From: Desulfobulbus propionicus | Lineage (GTDB): Bacteria > Desulfobacterota > Desulfobulbia > Desulfobulbales > Desulfobulbaceae | Reading direction: 5' to 3' | DNA: 64,000 nt | Assembly (NCBI GenBank): GCA_002748735.1 | Contig: PDTC01000019.1 | Span: forward strand, 1 to 64,000 | Shown: one piece after another, positions 29,524 through 38,174 of the stretch | How the letters are laid out: each line of letters starts with the position of its first letter | How positions within the stretch are numbered: the stretch's first letter is position 1 | Notes under the pieces: generated by a model | Seen by the model: only the letters and a program-made list of their open reading frames with translations | What the model was told of the DNA's origin: nothing | Databases searched by the model: none | Made by a program: the position numbers and the translations under genes

Positions 29524-30257
29524 TACAACCCTCCGGTAATTTCCAGGACCGTGCCGGTGATGTAGGCCGCATGTTCACCGGCAAGAAAGAGTACGGCCTC
29601 GGCCACCTCATCTGCGGAACCAAAACGCCGCATCGGCACCATATTTTTGTACTGCCTCAGCTGCTCGTCGGAGAGCCCGTCAAGGAACTCAGTGCTGATA
29701 AAGCCCGGCGACACCGCGTTCACCGTGATCTTTCTCTTGGCCACCTCACGGGACAGCGATCGCATCAGCCCCACCTGCCCGGCCTTGGAGGCCGCATAAT
29801 TTGCCTGGCCAGTGAAGCCCATCCGTCCCATCGGGGAGGTGATAAAGATGATCCGCCCATACTTCTGCTGCATCATCATGGGGACCGCGAACCGCGACAT
29901 GGTAAAACCACCGGTGAGATTGACATCGAGGACCCGCTGCCACTCGTCCTCTTTCATGAGAGGCACCAAGGCGTCGCGACGGATGCCGGCATTGTTCACC
30001 AGGATGTCCAGGGTGGCGACGCTCTCTTCAAGGCGGCTGTAAAAGTCCTGAACAGCCGCGTAGTCAGCGACATCCAGCTGCTCCAGATGCAGTCGATCAG
30101 TAGCACTCTCTTGGCGCAGCTCCTCGGCGGCAGCCTCATTTCCGCCATATACCCCGATAACTTCCGCACCCCTCGCCAGCAGGGCAGAGGTAATCGCCCG
30201 ACCAATCCCTCTGGTCGCCCCGGTCACCACCGCCCGTCTTCCCGAAAAATCGCTCAT
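29523..30257 (-). CDS. FabG-like 3-ketoacyl-ACP reductase
   Basis: A 244-residue short-chain dehydrogenase. TGATRGIG (12-19) binds NADPH, NNAG lies at 88-91, and Ser141, Tyr154 and Lys158 (QANYAASKAG) form the catalytic set. It reduces 3-ketoacyl-ACP in the dedicated synthase. The start at 30257 (MSDFSGRRAVVTG) is chosen from family N-termini; an ATG at 30266 also follows the GGAGGGG site, and a TTG at 30305 is less likely. Confidence 0.88.
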   Translation of the reverse strand: MSDFSGRRAVVTGATRGIGRAITSALLARGAEVIGVYGGNEAAAEELRQESATDRLHLEQLDVADYAAVQDFYSRLEESVATLDILVNNAGIRRDALVPLMKEDEWQRVLDVNLTGGFTMSRFAVPMMMQQKYGRIIFITSPMGRMGFTGQANYAASKAGQVGLMRSLSREVAKRKITVNAVSPGFISTEFLDGLSDEQLRQYKNMVPMRRFGSADEVAEAVLFLAGEHAAYITGTVLEITGGL

Positions 30258-30305
30258 CTTTTTCATCCCCTCCATCAATCCCGGCCACAGGTTGAGATCC
30301 GACAA

Positions 30306-31727
30306 TCAGTGATCACTCCTGAGCAACGCATCCGCATCGTTGGCGACGATCACCCCGTAGTTGATGGCCCCTAGCCAGCCGCTCATGATGATTCCCACCG
30401 ACCCCACATGAAAGAGCCCGGCAACCTCTTTGAAGATCCCCCTGGAGAGGTCCAGTCCCTCGAACTTTGTCCCAAAAGATGTCCCCTTGGTATGCAGGGT
30501 ATACCGGTTAAACGTCAGCGGTGTTGCCGAGTCAATGGTATCGATTTTCTCTCCAACCCCAGGTAGATACCGTTCAAGATGCCGCAGACAACGCTCCTCC
30601 ATCTTTTTCTTGGCAGCGCTGTACTCAGCCGGGGCAAGAGGTTTCCAGTCATCGTACCTCGCATTCATGGAGGCGACAATGGTGTAATCAGGATTTTCCG
30701 GCCGTGTCTTCGGGTAGTACAAGGAAAAGGTCATGCTGCCGGTGTCGGGACGCAGCATCTCTGATGAAGAAAACTCTGGTGCGGTTGAGGTAAACAGGAG
30801 ATCTCCGATATCGTCGATCACCTCGCCCCGGCGAATCCCAAAGTATACCTGACAGCTGGAGTTATTCACCCTGACCCCGTCAAACTGTTCACAGAAAGCA
30901 GCGGAAAAATGCTCCCGCCCCACCAGGTTATCGACAGTATTGGTGATACCGCTGTTGGAGATAACGCAACGCGCTTCGATCCGGCGGCCACCCACGTCAA
31001 CACCCCGCACCCTTCCCTTTTCGACAATAACCCGTTCCGCCCGTGCCCGGGTACAGATGGTGACCCCGGCTTCTCTCAATTGCCTGGTCATCATGTCGAT
31101 CAGCTTGTCGGTCCCCCCCTGGAAGGTGAAGACCCCGCGATTCATGAAGTTAGAAAAGACGATCCCATAGGTGATGGCCGGTTCATCAAGGGTAGAGCCG
31201 TTGGCATAGGTAATAGGCTCCATAAGCAGGCGGTGCACATCTGTTCGGCCCGGAAAGAACTGGTTGAAGAGCTCGCGGGTGGTGATCTGGCGGTCGTCAT
31301 AGTAGTTCATCTGTTCGACAGCACGAAAAAAGCCTTCCACTGTCTCCTGCGCTATGGCAAACCGCTCAAAAAGGATGCGGATAAAGTCGTCCTTGCTGAA
31401 GGTGGTGGTCAACTGAAACTGGGGATTATCAAAGACAATATTTTTCAGTTGAACAATGCAATCCCGAATCTCTCCTCCCCAGTACTTCTTGCAGGTCTTG
31501 ACCATGCCATAGGGGAAGCCGTGCAGGGAGACATCAAAGACATGGCCGCCGCGCTTGAACCAGGTGGCCAGTCCTCCCAGCTGAAAGTGGTGCTCCACCA
31601 GGAGAACACGGTGACCGGCCCTGGCGAGCCGATTGGCCGAAGTCAGGCCGCCAAGACCCGAGCCGATAATAACGACATCGTAGGCCGGTTCAAGGTGTGT
31701 CAGCGGAGTAAAGGAAGAGTCAGCCAT
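30306..31727 (-). CDS. CrtI-like FAD-dependent oxidoreductase (first copy)
   Basis: A 473-residue flavoprotein of the phytoene desaturase/retinol saturase superfamily. GSGLGGLTSANRLA (22-35) is the dinucleotide-binding loop, LVEHHFQLGGLATWF follows, and the C-terminal FAD motif appears near FHVGSVGIIMSGWLGAIN. No carotenoid-backbone genes (crtB, crtE) are nearby. The enzyme is embedded between a ketoreductase and a second CrtI-like gene. In this setting it likely desaturates, saturates or isomerises an acyl chain or the olefin; the substrate is inferred from context. From memory and unverified, related CrtI-like genes occur in fatty-acid clusters proposed for ladderane lipids of anammox bacteria. 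Confidence 0.8.
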   Translation of the reverse strand: MADSSFTPLTHLEPAYDVVIIGSGLGGLTSANRLARAGHRVLLVEHHFQLGGLATWFKRGGHVFDVSLHGFPYGMVKTCKKYWGGEIRDCIVQLKNIVFDNPQFQLTTTFSKDDFIRILFERFAIAQETVEGFFRAVEQMNYYDDRQITTRELFNQFFPGRTDVHRLLMEPITYANGSTLDEPAITYGIVFSNFMNRGVFTFQGGTDKLIDMMTRQLREAGVTICTRARAERVIVEKGRVRGVDVGGRRIEARCVISNSGITNTVDNLVGREHFSAAFCEQFDGVRVNNSSCQVYFGIRRGEVIDDIGDLLFTSTAPEFSSSEMLRPDTGSMTFSLYYPKTRPENPDYTIVASMNARYDDWKPLAPAEYSAAKKKMEERCLRHLERYLPGVGEKIDTIDSATPLTFNRYTLHTKGTSFGTKFEGLDLSRGIFKEVAGLFHVGSVGIIMSGWLGAINYGVIVANDADALLRSDH

Positions 31728-31745
31728 GGGAAAGTTGTCCTCAAA

Positions 31746-33119
31746 TCAGGAAAGGATATGCCGGTTGACCATGGCCACGCCGCTGAGCATGGAACCGACA
31801 ATCCCCAGGTAGCCCTGGTCAGTTCCGGCAAGAAAGAGATTAGCCCATGGCGTCTTCCCGTCACGGACTTTCACGGCACTGCCGTACACTGCGCCGGCAG
31901 CCTTACGGGTGAACCGTTCAATGGTGACAGGGGTAAAACAGTCCAGGCAGGTCAACGAGGAGGCAGCGATCCCCAGATGACGGGCAGCGATCTCTCTGGC
32001 CCTGTTCTGCCACACCGCTTTTGCGCCATGATAGGCAACGGGCTGGAGTGACTGCCAGTATACGTGTCTGGCGCTCAGGGTGACCCGGACCTGGAGCCCA
32101 TTCGCCAGATCCAGCCCCTGAAACTGATCTGGCCGGCAGAGCACCCCCCAGGATGGATCAACCGGCCCAGTCGGGCAGCAATAGGAAAAACGCTGCTGGT
32201 CATTAAAAAAAACGATCGCCCTTGCCTCAGCCGCTACACTGGCGGCGGTGGCTGGCGCCAGCAGTATGGTTTCCACAAAACTCATCCTGCCGACGTACGC
32301 ATCACCAACCTTCCACCCGGTAAGTCTTGCGGTCTCCGGGACACCAGCTGTGGAGATTACAGCCGCAGCAGCCAGTCGTTCCCCGTCATCGAGCACCACC
32401 TCTGTGATCCGGTCACCGACAATGGTAAGGGAATCGACCCGCTTGCGTAGCCTGACCTCTCCTCCCAGCGCCTTGAAATGGTCGAGGAGTTGCCCGAGAA
32501 ACTCACGGATAGTGTGCTCGGGCCGAAACAGCCCCTCAAGAAACAGGGCACGAAACATAATCATAAACTGCCGAAGATCCATATCTTTTTCCTCGGCGTT
32601 GCCGTAAACCATGACTGGCAGAAGCAACATATCGATCAACAGCGGGTCATTGAGCTGTTCGCCAAGGAAGGTCCTGGTGGAGCGCCAGGGTCCTGGAGCA
32701 AAGGGATCGAACGTCCGGACACACTCGAGCAGGCGCAGGAACCGGCGGCCTTCTTCAGGAAAGGCACGGTTAACCTCGTCAATGAGCACGGCAACATCAT
32801 TGGTGAAGTTCAAACGAACATCAGGAAAACGAATTTCCGAACCGGTCTGTTCGCGGGTGACAAACTCCTTTCTGGGCAGTTTGAGCTGACGAAACAGGAG
32901 ATTTAACGGCGCCCGCTTCTCGGTGACAGGCGCATGGTTGGTCATGGCATGCAGCCCGGTTTCATAAAGGATTCCCTGACGCCGGTAATACGAGTTCAAA
33001 CCACCTGGCAGGCTGTGCTGTTCAAGGATAAGTGTCCGGACCCCATACCGGGCGGCTCGAATTCCAGCGGCAATACCGGAAAGCCCCCCACCAATGATGA
33101 TCAGCTGGTAATCGGCCAT
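31746..33119 (-). CDS. CrtI-like FAD-dependent oxidoreductase (second copy)
   Basis: A 457-residue flavoprotein of the same superfamily as its neighbour. It has IIIGGGLSGIAAGIRAA at the N-terminus, EQHSLPGGLNSYY for FAD ribose binding, and LFLAGTDQGYLGIVGSMLSG as the C-terminal FAD motif. It differs strongly in sequence from the first copy, so the pair is not a recent duplication. The two may act in sequence or as a heterodimer, as some paired CrtI enzymes do. It lies between the ACP gene and the first copy. No membrane anchor is evident beyond the usual hydrophobic C-terminal helix. Confidence 0.8.
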   Translation of the reverse strand: MADYQLIIIGGGLSGIAAGIRAARYGVRTLILEQHSLPGGLNSYYRRQGILYETGLHAMTNHAPVTEKRAPLNLLFRQLKLPRKEFVTREQTGSEIRFPDVRLNFTNDVAVLIDEVNRAFPEEGRRFLRLLECVRTFDPFAPGPWRSTRTFLGEQLNDPLLIDMLLLPVMVYGNAEEKDMDLRQFMIMFRALFLEGLFRPEHTIREFLGQLLDHFKALGGEVRLRKRVDSLTIVGDRITEVVLDDGERLAAAAVISTAGVPETARLTGWKVGDAYVGRMSFVETILLAPATAASVAAEARAIVFFNDQQRFSYCCPTGPVDPSWGVLCRPDQFQGLDLANGLQVRVTLSARHVYWQSLQPVAYHGAKAVWQNRAREIAARHLGIAASSLTCLDCFTPVTIERFTRKAAGAVYGSAVKVRDGKTPWANLFLAGTDQGYLGIVGSMLSGVAMVNRHILS

Positions 33120-33169
33120 AGTGGGAGAAAAAGATCAGTAAGGGACATCAGCCCATGGCGACTGGGAAT

Positions 33170-33421
33170 TTATACGTCCTGGAGTCGTGGTTCAAGATAG
33201 TCAACGCAACTGTTCAGGGTAGCAAGCTGCGGGTAGTCTTCTTCGGGGATCTGCAACTTATAGCGTTTCCGCAGCTCCATAACAATATCAAGAAAATCCA
33301 TGGAATCCAGATCCAGTTGATCTCGAAGAGGCTCTGCGCCATTCAGATTATCAAAATCGGCCTCATCGTCAATATCCTCTATGATTTCAAGGATAACATC
33401 CTTGATTTCGTCCCGGGTCAT
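33170..33421 (-). CDS. Dedicated acyl carrier protein
   Basis: An 83-residue acidic carrier protein. The phosphopantetheine attachment site is Ser40 in LDLDSMDFLD, not the DSLD of AcpP. It is not next to fabD or the housekeeping fabF, so it is probably a specialised ACP for the chain made by this cluster. Confidence 0.9.
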   Translation of the reverse strand: MTRDEIKDVILEIIEDIDDEADFDNLNGAEPLRDQLDLDSMDFLDIVMELRKRYKLQIPEEDYPQLATLNSCVDYLEPRLQDV

Positions 33422-33537
33422 AACGTCTTGTCCTTGCAGTGTTAACGCTTTATCATTGCCGTAAAAATCGTGAGCCCGCCACTGTTCCCTCTTCTGTCCT
33501 TGGGCTCAAACTGTCCTTTTTACCACATAACAGCCTT

Positions 33538-34782
33538 TCACGCCACAAATCTCTTGACGATCACCACGGAATTGATGCCCAGCATACCAAAAGAGTTGTT
33601 GAGGATGACGTCCACCCGGTCCACCTCTTCAGGACTCCCGGCGACAAGACCTGGAACGTGACACTGCGGATCAAGGTCGTCGAGGTTGATGGTGGGGTGT
33701 ACCTGATTATCGGTAAAACTGGGAAGATTACCGGCCAGTTCAAGTACACCGGCCGCCCCCATGGCATGGCCAATGCTCGACTTGGTGTTATTCACCCGAA
33801 CACGGTTGCACCCTGCAAACAGGGACCGCACAGCCGAGCACTCCTCGACATCACCCTGCTGGGTCCCTGTGGCATGGGTATTGACAATCGAGACATCTTT
33901 GGGCTCCAGTGCTGCACGCCGCAACGCAGCCTCCATGCACTCCCGTTGTCGAGGTCCATGGGGCAGGACAACATCACAGGCGTCGGAGTTCATCGCATAT
34001 CCGGCAACCTCAGCATAGATTGACGCGCCCCGGCTCAGGGCGCTTTCCAGCCGCTCAACAACGAACATGCACCCACCTTCGGAAATGACAATACCGTTAC
34101 GATTCTTGTCAAAAGGACGGCTCGCCCTGGTGGGATCTTCGTGCTGGGCAAGTGCCCCCTGGGCCTTGAAACTGGCAAAGATACCAAAAGACCCGACGCA
34201 CTCTGAAAATCCACCACAAAGGGCCAGGTCGACCTCGTTTAAGCGTAACATCTGCACACCCTGAATAAGCGCGGCGTTACCGGCGGCACAGGCTGCGCCA
34301 ATGGAATAATGCGGCCCGGTTATTCCCAGGTTCATAGTGATTTCGCCGGCAGGATTGTTGAGGACAGTACGTGGATTATGGTGGTGGGTCCAGTAATCGA
34401 CGTCATAGTCATACCGGCTGATATTGTACACCTCGTTTTCGGTCTCCACGGTTCCGTGTTCCGTCAATCCCGCATACACCCCTGTCCGGTGCGGCACCAG
34501 CATATCCCTGCTGAGCCCCGCGTCCTCCAAGGCCTGGTTGGCACAGTAGACCCCGATACAGCCGGCCCTGGTCCCCCGCTTGTTTTCACGTTTTTTCCGA
34601 TACCTGGTTTCCTGAAACGAACAGAGCCCGGCCGGATGTTCGCCCATGTAGCGAAGGTCAATAGTGGAAATACCACTGCGGCCAGCCAGGAGATTGGCCC
34701 GGAAGTCCATAAGGTTGTCAGCTCCCGGCGCGACAAGGCCAACACCGGTGAGTACGATTCGATCATTTTTCTGGTCAGTCAT
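33538..34782 (-). CDS. FabF-like beta-ketoacyl-ACP synthase
   Basis: A 414-residue decarboxylating ketosynthase. Catalytic Cys165 (GAACAAG), His303 (NTHATGT) and His339 (SSIGHAMGAAG) make the intact C-H-H triad, so it can extend chains with malonyl-ACP and is not a chain-length-factor-type subunit. The ATG at 34782 (MTDQKNDRIVLTG) is preferred; longer alternatives at 34806 and 34827 lack a good Shine-Dalgarno. It is the first gene of the run down to oleD, and about 165 bases without a gene separate it from alaS, leaving space for a promoter. Confidence 0.9.
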   Translation of the reverse strand: MTDQKNDRIVLTGVGLVAPGADNLMDFRANLLAGRSGISTIDLRYMGEHPAGLCSFQETRYRKKRENKRGTRAGCIGVYCANQALEDAGLSRDMLVPHRTGVYAGLTEHGTVETENEVYNISRYDYDVDYWTHHHNPRTVLNNPAGEITMNLGITGPHYSIGAACAAGNAALIQGVQMLRLNEVDLALCGGFSECVGSFGIFASFKAQGALAQHEDPTRASRPFDKNRNGIVISEGGCMFVVERLESALSRGASIYAEVAGYAMNSDACDVVLPHGPRQRECMEAALRRAALEPKDVSIVNTHATGTQQGDVEECSAVRSLFAGCNRVRVNNTKSSIGHAMGAAGVLELAGNLPSFTDNQVHPTINLDDLDPQCHVPGLVAGSPEEVDRVDVILNNSFGMLGINSVVIVKRFVA

Positions 34783-34992
34783 GATATGCGCGATCCTTCC
34801 GGCCATAAAGGATGAAGGAAAAGACAAGATGCACAGTATTGACAGTTACTGATTGCCAGCACCATCCCCGGTCGTCACAGGCCTTTCCAGGGCACTGCCG
34901 CAACAAACCTATTCGGCAGTGTCTCTGTGGAGGTAGACGCGAAGACCCCTCTCATCCCCAGGCCTGCTTATCTTTAAGTTTATTTAAACAGC

Positions 34993-37668
34993 TCAAGAGG
35001 TTAGCTGCGTGGTTACCAGGTCACTGGCACGGGCCATCACCTCATCGAGTTTGTCAGGCATGGGGCCGCCGGCCTGGGCCATATCAGGGCGGCCTCCCCC
35101 CTTGCCGCCAACAATGGCTGCCGCCTCCCGGACAAGATCTCCCGCCTTGACCCGTCCGGTAAGATCTGTGGAGACCAACGCCAGTAGGACGGCCTTACCC
35201 TCCAGTTCTCCGCCAAGCAGGGCGATTCCGCTTTCCAGGCGGTCGCGAACCTTATCACCAATTTCCCTGAGCGTCTTTGCTGAGTCCAGGGGAACCTTTC
35301 CGGCCACCACCCGGATACCCTCGACCTCAACGGCGCTGGCCAGGAGCTGATCAAGGCCGCTCAGGGCTACCTGCTCATGCAAACGGCTCACCTCCCGTTC
35401 AAGGGATTTCTGCCGGTGCAGCAAGGTGGCAATCCGCGCTGCTGCCTCCTCAAAAGGTACACTCAGCGCATCGCTTACCCCAGCGGCACGGGCAGCCAAG
35501 TCCTGGAGCCATTCCACGGCAACCGGCCCAGTAACAGCCTCTATCCGGCGAACACCTGCAGCAATACCGGTCTCTGCGACGATCTTGACAAGGCCGATCT
35601 CACCGGTGGCGCCCACGTGGGTTCCCCCGCATAACTCCTTGGAAAAGGCGCCCATGGTGACCACCCGTACCGCATCCCCGTATTTCTCACCAAAAAGGGC
35701 GGTGGCCCCATTACTAAGCGCCTCTTCCCTTGCCATCACCTCGGCGTCGACCCGAAGATCAGCACGAACCTGCTCGTTGACCAGTTGCTCGGTCCGCGCC
35801 AGTTCTTCCTCTGTCACCGGAGAAAAATGGGTAAAATCAAAGCGCAGACGGTGGTGCTCCACCAGCGAACCAGCCTGTTTGACATGGTCACCCAGCACCT
35901 GACGAAGGGCCTCGTGCAAGAGGTGGGTGGCGCTGTGATTCAACATGATCTTCTGCCGACAGGGAGCATCCACCCGCAGGTGTACGCTATCACCAACGGC
36001 AAGCCTGCCCTTGAGAAGCCTGCCACTATGGAGGATCAGCCCTTCAGCGGCAAGTGTGGTGGACTCCACCTGGAACCGCCCGTCAGCCCAGAGAATCTCG
36101 CCTCGATCGCCGATCTGGCCGCCGGCTTCAGCGTAAAAAGGTGTCTGCGGACAGTAAATCCGGGCCTCGGCACCGCTCTTGATTTCCCTGACGAGACAGC
36201 CATCGACGTCGATAATTCCAGCGACTGCCGAATCAGCCTCAAGGTCTTCATACCCGAGAAAGACGGTGGTCATTCCCTGGCCGGCAAGTTCGAGGACACC
36301 GGCATCAAGATGCTCCACATCTGCACCCTTCCAGGATTTACGAGACTGTTCCCGTTGCCGTCCCATGGCCGCTGCAAAACCGGCCTGATCAAAGTTGACC
36401 GAGCTTTCCAGGGCGATGTCCCGGACAATATCCACCGGGAACCCAAACGTATCATACAACTTAAAGATAAACTCACCGTCAATACATGCCTGCTTGCCCT
36501 GTGCCGCCTGAAGGGTCTCTATTTTCTGGTGCAGCATCTCCAGGCCATGATCAAGGGTCTCGCCAAAGCGTTTCTCCTCATTGCTCACCACCTTTTCCAG
36601 GAGGTTACGGTAGCCGTCAAGATAGGGATAGGCCTCCATCATCATGGCAAGAACCCTGTCGCAGACGCTGGTAAAAAAGGCGTCCAGCCCGAGATGGCGA
36701 CCATAGCGGATAGCACGGCGCATAATCCGTCGCAGCACATAGCCGCGGCCCTCGTTGGCGGGAAGCACGCCATCGGCAACGAGAAAGGTGGTCGCCCTGG
36801 CATGATCGGCAATGACACGCATGGCAACATCGTCAGCCCTGTTCGCCAGGTAGGTTCGGCCGGCAAGGTTGCCGATATACCTAATAATCGGGGCAAACAG
36901 GTCAGAGTCAAAATTGTTGTATTTCCCCTGCAGTACCGCTGCCACCCGCTCCAACCCCATGCCGGTGTCAATGGCAGGCCGAGGTAAAGGGGTCATTGTT
37001 CCGGACTCATCCCGGTAGAACTGCATGAAAACCAGGTTCCACAGCTCAAGAAACCGGTCACATTCACAGCCGAGCTGGCAATCCGGTCGACCACATCCGG
37101 CCGCTGCCCCCTGATCGATGTGAATCTCCGAACAGGGCCCGCAGGGGCCGGTATCTCCCATGGCCCAGAAATTATCCTTCTCACCGAAGCGGACAATCCG
37201 CCCAGGGGGAAGGTCCTTGATCTGTTTCCACAGTTTCTCGGCTTCATCGTCATCGGTATAAATCGATACCCAGAGCTGAGCAGGATCAAGCCCCAGTTCC
37301 TTTGTCAGAAAATCCCAGGCAAAGGTAATGGCCTCTTTTTTGAAGTAATCACCGAAACTGAAGTTACCAAGCATCTCAAAAAAGGTATGATGGCGGGCGG
37401 TGTAACCGACATTTTCCAGATCATTGTGCTTGCCCCCTGCGCGCACACAGCGCTGCGAGGTGGTAGCCCGGACATATGACCGCTTGTCCTCGCCCATGAA
37501 CACCCGCTTGAACTGCACCATCCCAGCGTTGGTGAACAGCAGGGTGGGATCGTCCTGGGGAACCAGCGGTGAAGAATCCACCCGAGTGTGACCACGATCC
37601 TCAAAGTATTTGAGAAATCGCTCACGTATCTCGTCACCTGTCATGCCCGTTTCATCAGTTTGTTTCAT
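34993..37668 (-). CDS. alaS: Alanyl-tRNA synthetase
   Basis: An 891-residue class II synthetase of usual length. The N-terminal catalytic domain shows LLFTNAGMVQFK and TARHHTFFEMLGNFSFGDYF, the editing domain has HSATHLLH, the second zinc-type motif is CGGTHVGATGEIG, and a C-terminal oligomerisation domain follows. It charges tRNA-Ala and edits Ser- and Gly-mischarged tRNA. GGAGGG precedes the ATG. The gene is monocistronic here. Confidence 0.98.
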   Translation of the reverse strand: MKQTDETGMTGDEIRERFLKYFEDRGHTRVDSSPLVPQDDPTLLFTNAGMVQFKRVFMGEDKRSYVRATTSQRCVRAGGKHNDLENVGYTARHHTFFEMLGNFSFGDYFKKEAITFAWDFLTKELGLDPAQLWVSIYTDDDEAEKLWKQIKDLPPGRIVRFGEKDNFWAMGDTGPCGPCSEIHIDQGAAAGCGRPDCQLGCECDRFLELWNLVFMQFYRDESGTMTPLPRPAIDTGMGLERVAAVLQGKYNNFDSDLFAPIIRYIGNLAGRTYLANRADDVAMRVIADHARATTFLVADGVLPANEGRGYVLRRIMRRAIRYGRHLGLDAFFTSVCDRVLAMMMEAYPYLDGYRNLLEKVVSNEEKRFGETLDHGLEMLHQKIETLQAAQGKQACIDGEFIFKLYDTFGFPVDIVRDIALESSVNFDQAGFAAAMGRQREQSRKSWKGADVEHLDAGVLELAGQGMTTVFLGYEDLEADSAVAGIIDVDGCLVREIKSGAEARIYCPQTPFYAEAGGQIGDRGEILWADGRFQVESTTLAAEGLILHSGRLLKGRLAVGDSVHLRVDAPCRQKIMLNHSATHLLHEALRQVLGDHVKQAGSLVEHHRLRFDFTHFSPVTEEELARTEQLVNEQVRADLRVDAEVMAREEALSNGATALFGEKYGDAVRVVTMGAFSKELCGGTHVGATGEIGLVKIVAETGIAAGVRRIEAVTGPVAVEWLQDLAARAAGVSDALSVPFEEAAARIATLLHRQKSLEREVSRLHEQVALSGLDQLLASAVEVEGIRVVAGKVPLDSAKTLREIGDKVRDRLESGIALLGGELEGKAVLLALVSTDLTGRVKAGDLVREAAAIVGGKGGGRPDMAQAGGPMPDKLDEVMARASDLVTTQLTS

Positions 37669-38174
37669 AGCGTTTCCCTCCGCCGTTATCCTCGCACCTG
37701 GTCACCAGAGACTTTTGTCGTGACAACCAGGAGATGCTACCTTAGCAATTCATGAAACTCTTTACAGAGAAGCGCTCCGACAACGTCAGCACAGTACCCA
37801 CAGGTATCCATGGACATCAGTCGCTTTCAGCTCATACCAAGTGTTGAGACGCTTATCGTCGTCGACGCAGGATAAATGGCTTTTCTAGTGAGAGTCAATA
37901 CAATTTGCAACCAAAAACCGGCCCTGGACAACCTTCCCCGGTCGCAACGCCCTGGTACAGATGGTGTACGCTATCAGGCTGCTTTTCTGCCTGGCTGCTG
38001 GCCAACAATGTCAACCGTACAAAGGAGGTTCATGGCCGCAGGCGTCAAGCTGACGATGCAGAGTGCTTCGTTGACCAGTTGCTCCGCGTTGGGGCAAAAA
38101 ACAGCAGCGGTCTGCATCGACGAGCAGTGCCGCCTCACGAAAGAGATGACCACTCGACCTTGTTCGCTTTTGCT
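37669..38174. other. Intergenic stretch upstream of alaS
   Basis: About 500 bases between alaS and the 3' end of the acetyltransferase-like gene. Open frames on the plus strand have no ribosome-binding site or protein-like composition, so nothing is called. It should include the alaS promoter. Confidence 0.4.

Noticed and set aside
30909-32051. 380-codon frame opposite the two CrtI-like genes
   Set aside because: It spans two intact genes and their junction, with no start signal or recognisable domain.
35785-36987. 400-codon frame on the plus strand across alaS
   Set aside because: Lies wholly inside alaS, an intact 891-residue synthetase. No ribosome-binding site and no family-like content.
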